NCBI RefSeq assembly: GCF_023973825.1
Contig: NC_090121.1
Span: forward strand, 534,001-598,000
Source of the DNA: Plasmodium brasilianum
Taxonomy: Eukaryota > Apicomplexa > Aconoidasida > Haemosporida > Plasmodiidae
DNA length: 64,000 bases
Direction: 5' to 3'
Shown here in pieces: positions 11,668 through 23,687 of this stretch. Numbering within the stretch: position 1 is the stretch's first letter; the number at the start of each line of letters is the position of its first letter. Under the pieces are notes generated by a model. The model had not been told where the DNA came from and did no database searches. It saw only the letters and a program-made list of their open reading frames with translations. The position numbers were made by a program, and so were the translations under genes.

Positions 11668-13232
11668 TTAACAATAATTACCATTCATTTCAGGGATAGT
11701 TACCATATCGTTTGATAAGATCACATCCTTTGTGTCTGTATTACATTCTTTTTTTGAAGCATATTCAATTTTTTGATTTTTATCTTGTACATTTAAAAAA
11801 CTCTCACTACCTATTTGCACATGTGGGTATTTTGTGTCCCTTACATAATATATATTTGAATTAACAAAATTTTTATGTGTACTTTTATTTATGCCTGTAT
11901 TTATGTCTTCATTTATACCATTACTTATGTCTTCATTTATATCCTTACTAATGTCTTTATTTATACCCGTACTTATGTCTTTATTTATACCCGTACTTAT
12001 GTCTTTATTTATACCCATACTTATGTCTTTATTTATACCTTTACTTATATCTTCTTTTATACCCGTATTTATGTCTTTATTTATACCTTTACTTATATCT
12101 TCTTTTATACCCGTATTTATATCTTCATTTATTTCTTTACTTTCCAAAATTGTCATCGTTAAACTATTTTTTTTTTTTACGTTCAAAGAATTTTCTTCAT
12201 TTTCTCTCCCCACATTCTTAGAAGAATTGGTTATTGGGTCAATTATAATTACTTCTTGATTTAAAGAACATATTTTATCATCATGTTCTTTTCTATTTTT
12301 AAATATATATTCATATTGTTCTGGTGTTAAACAACTTTCAAGCGATAAATTTACTATTTGACCATCCTTACTTATAAAATTATTTATTAATCTTTTTTCT
12401 GCAGCTTCAGCTGCCATTAATTTAGGGTTTGTATTATAGATATTCTTTTTACTACTTCCTATTTTTTTACCTACACAGGCATGACTTGATCTATTATTAT
12501 ATACATATAATTCATTATACTCTAAAATTAGGCTATCCAGTAATTCATAGAAAGACTTATCATGACGACTGTGCACTATATGTGCTAGTTCGTGTAGTAG
12601 TGTTCCAACTATATCATTAAAATGAAATATTTCTCCTCCTCTTTTTTTTCGAAGTCTAATCTATACAAAAAGGAGGACACGATAAAAATCAAGCGCGTAA
12701 GCATATTGTTCATAAGGATAGGTACATATATATACATATGGTATATATACATGTGCGGAAAAATACATATAGAGGAACAATGACACAATTCTGCTACTAT
12801 CTATTACATTTTCGCATAGTGTTTATCTACATAAGGAACATTTACACGTCAAAATTTTCTTTGATGATTGTTAGTATTTCATTGTTTTAAATTTAACTAA
12901 ATTACTACCATGTAATAATAACATAAACAAAGAAAAAAGTAGTTAACGAATACCTTAATTTCGGATTTGGATACAATATTTAGACCTAACAAATTTGGAC
13001 TTTTGGGTAAAAATTCTGAAAGCAATTCAACCGAAAAACGCCTTTTCCTCATAATGGGCTGCAATTATGAAGAAAAAAAAATTTTTAATTAAAAAAACAA
13101 AATAAATAAATATTTTTACAAATAATCAAATAAATACGAAAGCATAATATAATGAATACAATCCTTCTCAAACAACAGGACGATACTTTCAATTAATTAC
13201 GCTCTCATTGGGAAAAATAAGATCTCTCTTAA

Positions 13233-13264
<32 letters not shown>

Positions 13265-13460
13265 CATATGTAACTCCTCTTTCTCATTTTCTATATTTTA
13301 TTTTTTTCCTTCTGCCATTTTGGGTATAATTATAATAAAACTTTACCAGCACTTGCTCGGCAGCTTTGCTTAAGATTGATTTTGCCCTCTTATCATTTTC
13401 ATTTAAAATTTTTATTTTGTGAATTTTATATTTTACATCATCTAAGTTTTTTAAGTTCAT
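11668..13460 (-). CDS. WLM-domain (Wss1-like) metalloprotease, three exons
   Basis: Three exons join in phase 0: 13347-13460, 12954-13058 and 11668-12660, giving 403 aa. Donors are GTAAAG and GTATTC; acceptors end TGCAG and TATAG. The joined N-terminus is a WLM domain: KAAEQVLPIMRKRRFSVELL, FLPKSPNLLGLN, IRLRKKRGGEIFHFNDIVGT, then LLHELAHIVHSRHDKSF, giving zinc ligands H96, H100 and H106 with catalytic E97. Wss1/SPRTN-class proteases cut proteins crosslinked to DNA and act on SUMO- or ubiquitin-marked targets in the nucleus. The C-terminal half is low complexity and includes about ten copies of an 8-aa INKDISTG-like repeat (roughly residues 248-335). A SUMO- or p97-binding motif is not obvious. 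The intron-spanning fit to the WLM pattern makes the exon model strong. It faces away from the PTC7-like phosphatase gene. Confidence 0.85.
11880..12150. repeat. 24-bp coding minisatellite in the WLM protease gene
   Basis: A 24-bp unit coding for INKDISTG-like octapeptides on the minus strand is repeated about ten times with substitutions. The unit is a multiple of three, so length changes would keep the frame. Confidence 0.85.
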
Positions 13461-15670
13461 GACTTTAAACAGATTTTATGGAATTAATTATTCATAATTA
13501 ATCTTTTTAAAATCTAACCTTCTATTTCAAAATGTAACAAAAAAAAAAAAAAAAAAAAAAAAAAAATGTACTGCACATGCTTATAAACAGCAGTATTGAT
13601 TTTCACATTTCTATTTTAAATGAATGGTGTAAATATTTTAACAGTTGGAGCGATACTTTCCTGTCACTGGGCATTTTATTTTTAATAAGTGGGGCATTTT
13701 TAAAATTGGAAAAAAAAAAATATATATATATATATACATACATGTATATATTATGTGAAGTCTTATTACGAACAAGCGTATACGCAACAGTGTCGACTTT
13801 TTTTGAACTTTTAAAATTATCATACTTTTTACCTACTTTAACTGTTTTTATCTTTTCCGAATTTAACCTAGAAACTGAAATCAGGAGAATTTTTGTTAAT
13901 ATTCAATAAACGTTGTTATATATATATATATATATAAAAAAAAAATAGTAATTAATTATAAAAGTACTTGGTGTGCAAATAATTTAAATTTTACAGTATA
14001 GAATTACTAAAAAATTAAAATTTTCAAAGCGTAATATTTTAAAAATAATGTCTATTTAACGGATTAAAAAGTGCGAATTTCTTAAATTTTATGATAATCC
14101 CATATATAATATATATAAAATAATTTTATCATTTTTTCTAAGAAAAAATTTTCTGTGCTATGTTTATACTCATGAAAAAGTACTACATTACGCATGTATA
14201 TAATACCATATATGTTATAAAAGAATGGAAAAAGCATAAACCGTATTAACAGATGATTAAATATGTAATTAAGGTTTATATTCCAACACATATGAAAACA
14301 AAGTAGGAAGCATGTGTCATAAAAATAATTATTAACCGTTTGAAGCAACATAACTAATCTTTATTGATTCAAAGGAGATATAAGTATATAATTCGTAGTG
14401 TATTTTTCTCTTCATTTTTATCATAAAACGAACCATTCAAAGTAAAGGAAAATAATTTCGAATTTCAGAATTTGATAGCAAGCTACATCATTTTACATAT
14501 TAATAGCGAAAAAAACAATTTTCTCCTATTGCATATATATATATATATATACATATATTAACGTTATTAAAACAACACTTTGAACAGATAATCACGCGCA
14601 ATATCGACTTTTTTTCATTATCTACGTGTTAAAATGTTAAATTTTTCATTAAAAATGCGCAAATTAAAAAATTTGTTAAGCCTTAATAACAATGAAACAA
14701 CTTTTCTGTTTTTAAAAAAGTAAATATAAACAAAATAAGTAAACATAATAACAGTTATATTACACTAATTATAACAATATAATCTATATCTCTACATATT
14801 ATTATAAAAATAGTATATGGTCAACTATTATTTTATTTATCAATTTTTTCGTAATTCGTTCTGCCTGGACAGTTCAGAAAAAAAAAAAAAAAAAAAAAGC
14901 AAAGATCTCGCGCATTTTAATATTATCGCAAAAATGTATATATTAATAAAATGTTAAAAAATAAGTAAATAAATCAAACATTAAGTGAATTTGATAATAA
15001 TGAAGCAATAAATAAGTATAACATAATTTCTTAAATTATTCTATTTTACTCATTTATTTATTTATCTACATTTTTTTCTTTTTTTCTTTTTTATTTTTTG
15101 CCTTTCAAGCTTTACATTTGATTATGTATAGGAAGCCCAATATTAATGTTATTATATATATATACCTATCAAAATTTTTTGCACGTTCAATGCAAATACG
15201 TTAGATGAAAATGTATATTTTTTTTTTTTTTTTATTATTATTAAAATAAATTAAATTAGCGTTATTTTCAGAAGTTGTTGTTTTATATCTTTTACAATTA
15301 AGTTACAAAAGTGAATTTTTTTCTTCAATAATTTTGTTAATAACCCAGAAGGGACATAAATATAGCATAATATATAACACGCGTACAATATATGTATATA
15401 TGTATATAAACAATAGAGTATATTCTATGAATATATTATATGCTTAGATAAGAAAATATACCACGTACATAAGATGTATGGTATAATTTTTTTACCACAT
15501 TTTTTATAATTTTTTTTTTTTTTTTTCTTCAGTGTTTTTCACCTCTGAAAAAAGAAAATAAATAAAATGTAAAAAAAAAAAATATAGTAAAATAAAATGT
15601 GGAGTAAAAATAATGCGAAATTTAAAGTTTAAATATAATAAAATATATAACATTACAGCAATTGATTCTC
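13461..15670. other. Divergent intergenic region between WLM protease and phosphatase genes
   Basis: This 2.2 kb should contain two promoters. It includes an A29 run at about 13538-13566, several (TA)n tracts (for example 13917-13935 and 14537-14552) and T-runs near 15210-15232 and 15510-15527. The only block with clearly lower AT content is 13577-13909, listed separately. The remainder holds nothing I can name. Confidence 0.5.
13577..13909 (+). other. Uncertain small open frame with raised G+C
   Basis: A 110-codon open frame with mixed codons and hydrophobic stretches (TFLSLGILFLISGAFL and ELLKLSYFLPTLTVFIF) is interrupted by a TA-repeat-coded KYIYIYTYMYI. The complementary strand is also largely open (MPHLLKIKCPVTGKYRSNC ends at 13638), so neither strand is decisive. 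It could be a small membrane protein, a non-coding transcript near the WLM gene promoter, or chance. I recognise no family. Confidence 0.25.
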
Positions 15671-15989
15671 ATGTTTCTAGCATTTGTAATTATACTACTT
15701 TCAAATAGTATGCTGGTGCATAAAAAGCAATCCAGCTTTTTTGCTCTTGCAGAAGTGGAAAAATTGAAAGGGAAAATGAATTATTTATTAAAGAACGAAG
15801 ATAAGTATGTTAACCGAAAAAATTTTACCATTGTTTCGAAACAGATTGAAAATCAGCTAAAAAAGAAAAAGAATAGTGGTGATGAACGGATAACTTTGCA
15901 GGCTATTATTAAAAGGTCGTGGTTTCAGTCCGTTAACAGTAGTATTAACAATAGTAACAGTAACGATAATAGTAATAATATTAATAGTA

Positions 15990-16024
<35 letters not shown>

Positions 16025-17278
16025 GGTAACAGTGACAGTAACAGTAACAACAAAAGTAGTAGTAGCAGTAGTAATATCGGCAAAAATTGCAGTATTAAAA
16101 ATAATAATAAAAAGAGTAGCCAGAATAGTAATAAAAACAGTAATCAAAATAATAGTCAAAATAATAGTCAAAGTAACAGTCAAAGTAACAGTCAAAGTAA
16201 CAGTCAAAGTAGCAGTCAAAGTAACAGTCAAAGTAACAGTCAAAGTAGCAGTCAAAGTAGCAGTCAAAGTAACAGTCAAAGTAACAGTCAAAGTAACAGT
16301 CAAAGTAACAGTCAACATAATAATAATAAAAAGAGCAATCAAAATAATAAAATGAAATGCTGTAACAATAAAAAATGTGACACACAGGTTAAGAATGAAT
16401 GTTCAAAGGAACTCCAAATGATGGCAAATTTACCGCATTCCATTTCGAAAAATAAAATACCTTTTAATTTTTTTGATATGGCATATAGTTTGTATATGAA
16501 ATATAAATTTAATAAAAAAAATGGTTCATTTTCATTCCTTAAGAAAGCCTTCTGCTCACCTAGGAAACCTCCTTTTATAACTAATTTTAAAGTAATAAAA
16601 CATCCAGGTAAAGTGGAAAGTGAAGACTGTTGCTTAAATGGTCAGGCATTTATGGCTATTGCTGATGGTGTAGGTTCTTGGATAAGGTTTGGAATAAATC
16701 CAAGAGAATACCCTGAAAAGTTCTTACAACTTTTACAAAAAAAAATTAATGAAAGTGAAAGTGATAATGTAAAAATAGAAGAGGTTTTAGATTATGCTTA
16801 TGTAAATAATCATAGTACAGGATCAACAACTGTTTGTGTAATAATATATAATAAGAATAAAACCATATCAACAGCAATTATTGGTGATGCACAGTTTGCT
16901 ATTATTCGAGATGGTGCTATCATATATAAATCGAAAACACAGCAATATGAATTCAATTTCCCATACCAATTAGGTACTAATGATATGAATAAACCTATAG
17001 ATGCAGATATTGCGCACTTAGAAGTAAAAAAAAATGATATAATAGTTGCAGGCTCAGATGGGTTATGGGACAACTTATATGATGATCAAATATTAACCCT
17101 AGTTAAGGAAAATAAGTTTTCAACCTTATCAGAAAAAATAGCAGATGAAGCTTTCAGTTATTCCAAAATGAGAAGTTGGATGTCCCCTTATATAAATAAC
17201 TTTAATAAGGAATTTAATTGTTATAAGTCAGGCGGCAAATTGGACGACATTACTGTGTCCTGCGCGCTAATTGGTTAG
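15671..17278 (+). CDS. PP2C-type protein phosphatase, PTC7-like
   Basis: The protein has 535 aa in one exon, starting at the first ATG (15671); an in-frame TTG lies just upstream. A hydrophobic N-terminus (MFLAFVIILLSNSMLV) suggests a signal peptide or anchor. Residues of about 75-245 are low complexity: Asn/Ser runs, then SNSQ repeats (160-217) and Lys/Asn-rich sequence. The C-terminal 240 residues form the phosphatase: ESEDCC (about 316), MAIADGVGSWIRFGINPREY (about 328), GDAQFAIIRDG (about 403), QQYEFNFPYQLG (about 430), AGSDGLWDNLYDDQI (about 459) and GGKLDDITVSCALIG at the end. The aspartates of ADGVGSW, GSDGLWDN and DDITV are the expected metal ligands. The QQYEFNFPYQL segment and GGKxDDITV end are typical of PTC7/PPTC7, which in yeast and animals acts in mitochondria; the N-terminus here looks more like a secretory signal, so location is open. 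Confidence 0.85.
16135..16320. repeat. 12-bp coding repeat (SNSQ) in the phosphatase gene
   Basis: About fifteen copies of a 12-bp unit of the type AGTAACAGTCAA, with AAC/AGC switches, encode SNSQ and SSSQ tetrapeptides. The repeat leaves long open frames in other frames and on the opposite strand. Confidence 0.9.
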
Positions 17279-19136
17279 ACATCTGTTCAAAATTTTTAGA
17301 AGCATTTTGAAAGTGAAGTCAAAGGCGGAAGTAGTTAGAGGAAAAAAGAAGGTAGAAGAAGTGGGAAGAGAAACGAAGGCAGATAAATAGAATAATGTAT
17401 CAAAATTTTTCCGAACAAAATAAATGATATAATGTAATAACAATAATTCGCCTGAATACTCATATTGCACCCATTGTGCTGTCTATGTATTATAGTGTGT
17501 AACTTAGTACACTTTGATTGTGTATATATATACATGTGTATAAGAACCTTTTTTCCCTTCCCCCTTTCTCAGCTCATTAAATATATAAAATATCTAATTA
17601 AAACATTTATATGATGAGTTGAGAAATAATTTTCCAACAGTACAAACCGAAAATTATGGTAAGAATTTTTTGAAAACATACATATATATGTTTATACTGT
17701 GTTATTGCTTTTGTAATTTTGTTCATTGTAATAGAATTACATCCACTATTGTAAATACGTTACATATCATTTGAGTATAAATGGGCTTTTGTTTTACATC
17801 ATTTTACTTTATTTTACTTTATTTTACTTTATTTTACTTTATTTTACATCATTTTACTTTATTTTACTTTATTTTACTTTATTCTGCTTCATTTTACTTT
17901 ATTCTACTTCATTTTACTTCATTTTACTTTATTCTACTTCATTTTACTTCATTTTACTTTATTCTACTTCATTTTACTTCATTTTACTTCATTTTACTTT
18001 ATTCTACTTCATTTTACTTCATTTTACTTCATTTTACTTCATTTTACATTATTTTTTTTTGTTTCTAAGACAAAAATCCATAAATATTATCCCTATCAAA
18101 ATTAACTGCATACGTATGTTGATTCTATGCATATATCTATCCATATGTTGTCTCATCACTGCAGTAGCTTCTTTTCCTTTTTTTTTTGTTTATTATAAAA
18201 TACATTTATTAATAAATGTCCTCTATGGACAGTCATTTTTTGAAAGATGACTTTCACAAATATTTAATTTTTGTAATTAAAAAAATATGCATGCATTCAT
18301 TTTAAAAATATCATACATTAATTTAAGTTTTCAAAATATTTCAAGAATTTATCTAAATTTTCTTTAAATTCTCAATTTTATTGAATATTGATAATGATCA
18401 GCCATTTGGCATCATATTCAGTAAACTCTGCATTTTATAATATGTTAAATTTGTTTCTAGTATTATATACATACATGCATATATACGTACGCGACAGTAT
18501 TTTTGTAAACCAGGAAACTAAAATTATATAGATCAATTCCATATCCACATAAAAATTTTTCATGTGTTTTTCTGCATATGCCATAAAATTTCCACTACAA
18601 CAGATTGTTCCTTAAGGTGCCTAAAACGAAGGCTTAACTTCCTTTTCCCCTCGCGCGCACATATGTATGGTTTTATGGATGTTTACGCATATGTATATAC
18701 ACTCTATACACATATATATTCGTATATAAATATGCGAATGCCCAAGTGCATGCTTTCCTAAAGGAGAAACAACAATGTGAGTAATTTTTTGCTATTTAAT
18801 ATAAATGTGTTTGCACCTAAAAATATACACTATTCTTAACGCGTTCATAAAAATGGCTTATTTTTTTTAATTATACCGCTTTTTTTTGTTCGCGTAAATA
18901 GCTCTTCTTTATTCGTAGTAAAATAAAAAAAGAAGAGAAGGAAAAAACAAGCAAAAGTGCATATGAAAAACGAGAACTGAAACAAAAAAAGGAAACGAAA
19001 AAAATAAAGCAGAAAAAGAACAAAACAAAAGGATAGCAAAACAAAACAAATAAAAAGAACTCTTTTAAATGGAACAAAATTAAACAAACGAAAAGGAATA
19101 CAAAGGGATGGGGCCACAACGCGGGGGTCCGTACCC
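17279..19136. other. Convergent intergenic region between phosphatase and TTLL genes
   Basis: This 1.86 kb lies between two gene 3' ends. It is dominated by a decamer array at 17790-18050 (listed separately). The rest is A/T-rich 3' flank with short TA and purine-rich stretches (a long A/G-rich strip at 18900-19100). No gene is visible. Confidence 0.6.
17790..18050. repeat. 10-bp satellite (ATTTTACTTT type), about 26 copies
   Basis: A decamer ATTTTACTTT with variants ending TTC or ATC and with ATTCTACTTC repeats head to tail for about 260 bp. The period is close to one helical turn of DNA. All open frames in this stretch come from the repeat. Confidence 0.9.
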
Positions 19137-20702
19137 CTAACAAGCAGTAGAACAGTTGCTAATGTTTATGTTCTCCATGGTTGAATAGAATTTACTACAG
19201 TGCACATTTTCTACCATATATAATTGCTCTTCAGTTGTTGGGAGATCAAGGATAGACAATTTTTCTTTAGTTTTATTTTTCCTCTTCACATTTTCCTTAA
19301 ATAAATATTCATAAGAATCTCTTTTCATAGAATAAGGTATACCTATTGATTTATTCCAAGCATTGGAAACAAATAATATAAGATTTTCATAATCTAATAA
19401 TTCTTCTAAGGGATAAATTCTTTTATATCCCCCTAAGTTTTTATTTTCATATAGAAAACGGCTTATATTTAACTTTTCTTTTAATTCTTTCTTATGTTTT
19501 TCTAATAAATCATTATATTTTGTTCTAAATTTTTGTAAATTTATATATTCCTGAATAAACATGTATCTATATTTTGAATGCATATATAGAATATTTAAAG
19601 TATCTCTTATAACTGCATATTTCACTTTTTCATCTACCAAGGAACAAGTACTAAAGGAAGGGGAATGATTTACTTCAAGTAGCCATGGTTTTAATTTGTA
19701 ATCTAATAATATATCAAATCCTAGTACCTCAAAACACATACTATTAGAATAGTCACTAATATGAGATGAATTGTAATAATGCTTTAATTCTGGCTGTATA
19801 GAGCAAATTGTTTTAACAATCATATGCTCAATTTTTTTCATTAATGAATCCATAGGTAACCCTTCTTCTTTCAATTTTTGTAAAAATGCTTTCCAACTTC
19901 TTTTATGACCTCTCGTAGCATCATCTGGATTTGAGGAGTTTTCAAATTTATCTGATTTTTTATTAATTGAAAAATTGGTTAAATGCATATTTACTTGTTT
20001 AAGATTTTTCGATTTTGGTAATTTATATTTTTCTATTGAAAATCGTACTAATCCATCTTCATGTAAAAATATGCGAAGAGGATCACAACCTGTTACTAAT
20101 ACATACAATCTGATATCAAACTTTAAATCATTTATTAATAATGGCTTGTGTATATATTTCTGAATTACACAGCTTTCATATTTGTTTATATTGTCTAAAC
20201 TTTTTGTTAAATAAATACCTTTTCCTTGACATGAATTTTTTAATTTAACTATATATGTTGTTTTAGATCCATTTTTGTTTTTTTTTTTTTTAAAATAAAT
20301 TTTAAAATCGGAAATTTCATTAGGCAAAACCCATGTCGGCGGAAAAAAATTATAACTTTGAGGAAAATTCTTTTTCATCTTTTTTAAATTTTTACATAAT
20401 TCATCTTTTCTTGTTATTCCTTTCATTCCAAGAAAATGATTAATCTTTTGAAATTTTTTTAATTTTCTAAACCGATCATCGGATATAGAGGTATCTAGCC
20501 ATATAACATCCCAATCTGTGCAATCTGAAGAAACTTGTACCCAATTCACTGAATCTTCAACTACTCTTCTAATAATATCATATCTTGTATTCGCTAAATG
20601 AATTTTATAAAAATGCTTTCTTTTTCTGAAAATCCCATCATATTTATTTTTATCATTATGCATTAAATATTTGTCCATCATATTATTCGATTTAACTATC
20701 AT
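19137..20702 (-). CDS. Tubulin tyrosine ligase-like (TTLL) glutamylase
   Basis: The protein has 521 aa if started at ATG 20702. TTLL enzymes add glutamate (or other amino acids) to tubulin tails using ATP. Seen in order: NTRYDIIRRVVED and WDVIWLDTSIS (about residues 40-75), FQKINHFLGMKGITRKDELCKNL (84-107), PPTWVLP (about 122), IVKLKNSCQGKGIYL (about 150, ATP grasp), VIQKYIHKPLLI (about 177), KFDIRLYVLVTGCDPLRIF (about 195), VNMHLTNFSINK, and GFDILLDYKLKPWLLEVNHSPSF (about 330-350), where the E and N of LLEVN bind Mg-ATP. The INHFLGM and CFEVLGFDILLD patterns fit polyglutamylases of the TTLL6/11/13 class. A further 19 in-frame codons reach upstream to a TTG preceded by a stop, so either ATG 20702 is right or a short 5' exon is missing. 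The gene converges on the phosphatase gene. Confidence 0.85.
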   Translation of the reverse strand: MIVKSNNMMDKYLMHNDKNKYDGIFRKRKHFYKIHLANTRYDIIRRVVEDSVNWVQVSSDCTDWDVIWLDTSISDDRFRKLKKFQKINHFLGMKGITRKDELCKNLKKMKKNFPQSYNFFPPTWVLPNEISDFKIYFKKKKNKNGSKTTYIVKLKNSCQGKGIYLTKSLDNINKYESCVIQKYIHKPLLINDLKFDIRLYVLVTGCDPLRIFLHEDGLVRFSIEKYKLPKSKNLKQVNMHLTNFSINKKSDKFENSSNPDDATRGHKRSWKAFLQKLKEEGLPMDSLMKKIEHMIVKTICSIQPELKHYYNSSHISDYSNSMCFEVLGFDILLDYKLKPWLLEVNHSPSFSTCSLVDEKVKYAVIRDTLNILYMHSKYRYMFIQEYINLQKFRTKYNDLLEKHKKELKEKLNISRFLYENKNLGGYKRIYPLEELLDYENLILFVSNAWNKSIGIPYSMKRDSYEYLFKENVKRKNKTKEKLSILDLPTTEEQLYMVENVHCSKFYSTMENINISNCSTAC

Positions 20703-23687
20703 TAGCTTGGATATATTTCTATAAACTTTTAATTTTTTCCCATAGATGAGCTTGCGCAAAATTAGCTATCTTTACGTATAAATAAATTATAGAAAAATTA
20801 TAGAAAAATTATAGAAAAATTACAGAAAAATAAGAAATATTATCTCCTTTAATATATCTGCTTTATATTATTAAAATAAAAATTTTATATCCCATGTTTA
20901 TTTATTACAGCATCTCTATTAAAAAAAAAAAAAAAGGAATTACTTCAGGTTATACCATCATTTCTTTCCCTTTTTTTTCATATGCATACATACAATTATA
21001 TATATTGAATCGAACTTTGATAATACACATATATATATTTGTTTCCATATATATATTTCTAATATAATCAATGTTCTCACTAAACTGGCTTCAACGGATA
21101 TAGCGTTATTCTATTCAACGAGTTTTTTTTTTTTTTTTTTCTACTACCTTCTTTTCTTACACTCTCGTAAAACAAGCTTAGTCAAAATTGTTACATAAAT
21201 GTCTATTTATCAGTTTATTTTAAATAATGTTAAATATTAAAAAAAATATATATATAAAATAAAAAAGTGAAAATATGTGAAAGTAGAAAAATGTGACAAA
21301 AACAGAAAAAAAAGTTACAACCACAAATAAGAAGTCTAAACAAATATTAAAGAAGATGAAAATTTAAGGCAGTGTTTTGAAGATTTATATCTATCTATGT
21401 ATCTGTGTACATATAAACTTAAATATATGTATCTATATAGTCGTAATTATATGCAAATATAGGTCTACATATAAAGATACAAGTATGTAGATAGATACAC
21501 ATAAACGCATGTAGATGGGTAAGCAATCATGCCAAACATACATACCCACATACACACTTAAAAAAAATTTCACGTGAACTTAACTATACAACTTTTTAGC
21601 ATATTTTGATTTAACCATTTAAACATACATGGCTTCTCCTTTCTTATGCATGGAGTTACATATTTCAAGGGTAACCACAATATTCTTAATATGCATTATT
21701 TCAAAACATTAAATCTTTTAATATTCTACAAAAAAATGAAAGCAAACATAGTTCTATCTTTTTCTTTTACGAATACCCATTGACATACTGTATAAACGGC
21801 TTGTACACTAGTATATAATGCAAAAAAAATAAAATAAAATAAAAATAATAACAAAATAAAAATAACGAAATTTAAAACAAAAAAACAAAAAAAAAAGTTA
21901 TCTATTAAAAGTTATAAAAATAAGACATTATTTTTTTTTTTTTTATACGCTATAAAAAAAATATATTTTTAACTGTAATTAACTAAATTTAAAATATATT
22001 TCTTTTTCTATTTTCTTAAAATTTTTTTGCATATGTACGAATATATACATATTATATATATTTCCTTTTTTTATTTGTATGTGTATTTTTTTTCAGCTTA
22101 TTTTTTTATTTTTATTTGGAATATTATTAAAAAAGGTAATACTAAATATAATATTAATAACATTTCTCAATTAGTAGTACATTAAAAAAAAGTTATAATT
22201 AAATATAAATTTACTATGAAAAAAAAAAAAAAAAAAAAAAAAAGGAGAAAATTGAGTAAAAGTGTGTATATCAATTTGTACCTATAGATTAATCCTATTC
22301 AATTTATAGGAACTTTTTTCCCACTTTAATTATAGTTAAAAATTATGATTATGTGAACATTTTTATTTTTAGATAAATGTACATAATAACATTATTGCCT
22401 GGTCATGCGAATCACCACTTTTCTGTGTACGCATATACGTTATAATACAATGGAAAAAAAAAAAAAAATATGAACAGCAATGTGGAATATTCATGCGTGT
22501 ATATATATATATGTATAATATATATATATATATATATATATATTTATGTATAATATAAAAATATATTTTTTTTTTTTTTTTTGCTGCCATCGTAGCAATT
22601 AATACAGAATGACAATGGAGATATAATGTTTGATAAAATATAAGAAGTGTCTTTTTTAATTGAAACAAAACTGTGTATAATAAAACACACCAGCGTATTT
22701 TACTGATATACCACAACATAACATTTGTACCTTTCGCCTAATCATTGAAGATATTTGTATATTTTCCTTAATGCCATTTTTATGCATATGTGTGCATAGG
22801 AAATATCAATAAGTAAAATTACAAAAAAAACAAAATATTAAAAAAAATATATGTCTTCACAAAACACTAAATGCATAAAATGCATAGGTTCTTTCCTGAT
22901 ATAATAGCCACGCGAACAAATAATAACAAAAAATGAAATGAAATATGGAAAAAAAAAAAAAAAAAAAACTGTCAATCATCAACTTTCCCCTCTGTATGTA
23001 GTATTAGCACCATAAATACTTACTTCCCCCCTTTATACACTATGTATGGAAAAAGAAGCTATTTAAAAAGTTACAAGAAAAAGAAGTAACCAATAGTTTT
23101 ATAAAACTTCATAATTTGAAGTAGCGAAAGAACACACACAATAAGCGAACAATTAAAAAAAAAAAAAATATATTTTTATATTATACATAAATATATATAT
23201 ATATATATATATATATTATACATATATATATATATATATATATTTAAATTGTTCTCTATTTTAAGAGGAAATGAATATCTAAAGTTCACATTTTATTTAT
23301 CGCAATTTACGCACATATACTAGAAGCGCGTTTTGGAGAAAACGTGGACAGTTTTTTGTATATGGTAATTACAATGAGTTTTTAGATTAGCAATAATTCT
23401 TAAGAAGGGAATATGTACATATATATATGTACTTATATACATGTATATTTTAAACTTTCACATTTACTGTGAATCGAATGATGCAAAATAAACTCCAAGA
23501 AAATTGTAATATTAATGAATAGAAAAAATGTGACATAAATAATAGTACCAAAAAAAAAAAATAATAAAATAAATAAATTAATAAATAAATAAATAAACAA
23601 ACAAACAATGAATAAAATAAAAGCGAACAGCAATATGTATGGATAAGTAAAATACCATTAAGGCGTCCATTATGTCTTTGTCTCAAT
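20703..23687. other. Intergenic region between the unknown gene (upstream) and TTLL
   Basis: About 3 kb separates two minus-strand genes and should hold the TTLL promoter and the 3' UTR of the upstream gene. Visible features are an 11-bp repeat just upstream of TTLL (about 20778-20826), poly-A/T runs (A24 near 22219-22242; T18 near 21123-21140), and TA tracts at 22500-22545 and 23190-23245. I see no gene. Confidence 0.55.
20778..20826. repeat. 11-bp repeat upstream of TTLL start
   Basis: The unit AAAAATTATAG is repeated four times with one substitution, about 80-125 bp upstream of the TTLL start codon. Confidence 0.7.

Noticed and set aside
12577..12660. Taking the GTG at 12576 as the start of the WLM gene
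   Set aside because: The frame is open upstream through HELAH to a good acceptor; starting later would remove the active site.
17771..18250. 159-codon aromatic-rich frame
   Set aside because: Comes from the 10-bp repeat; three units return to frame.
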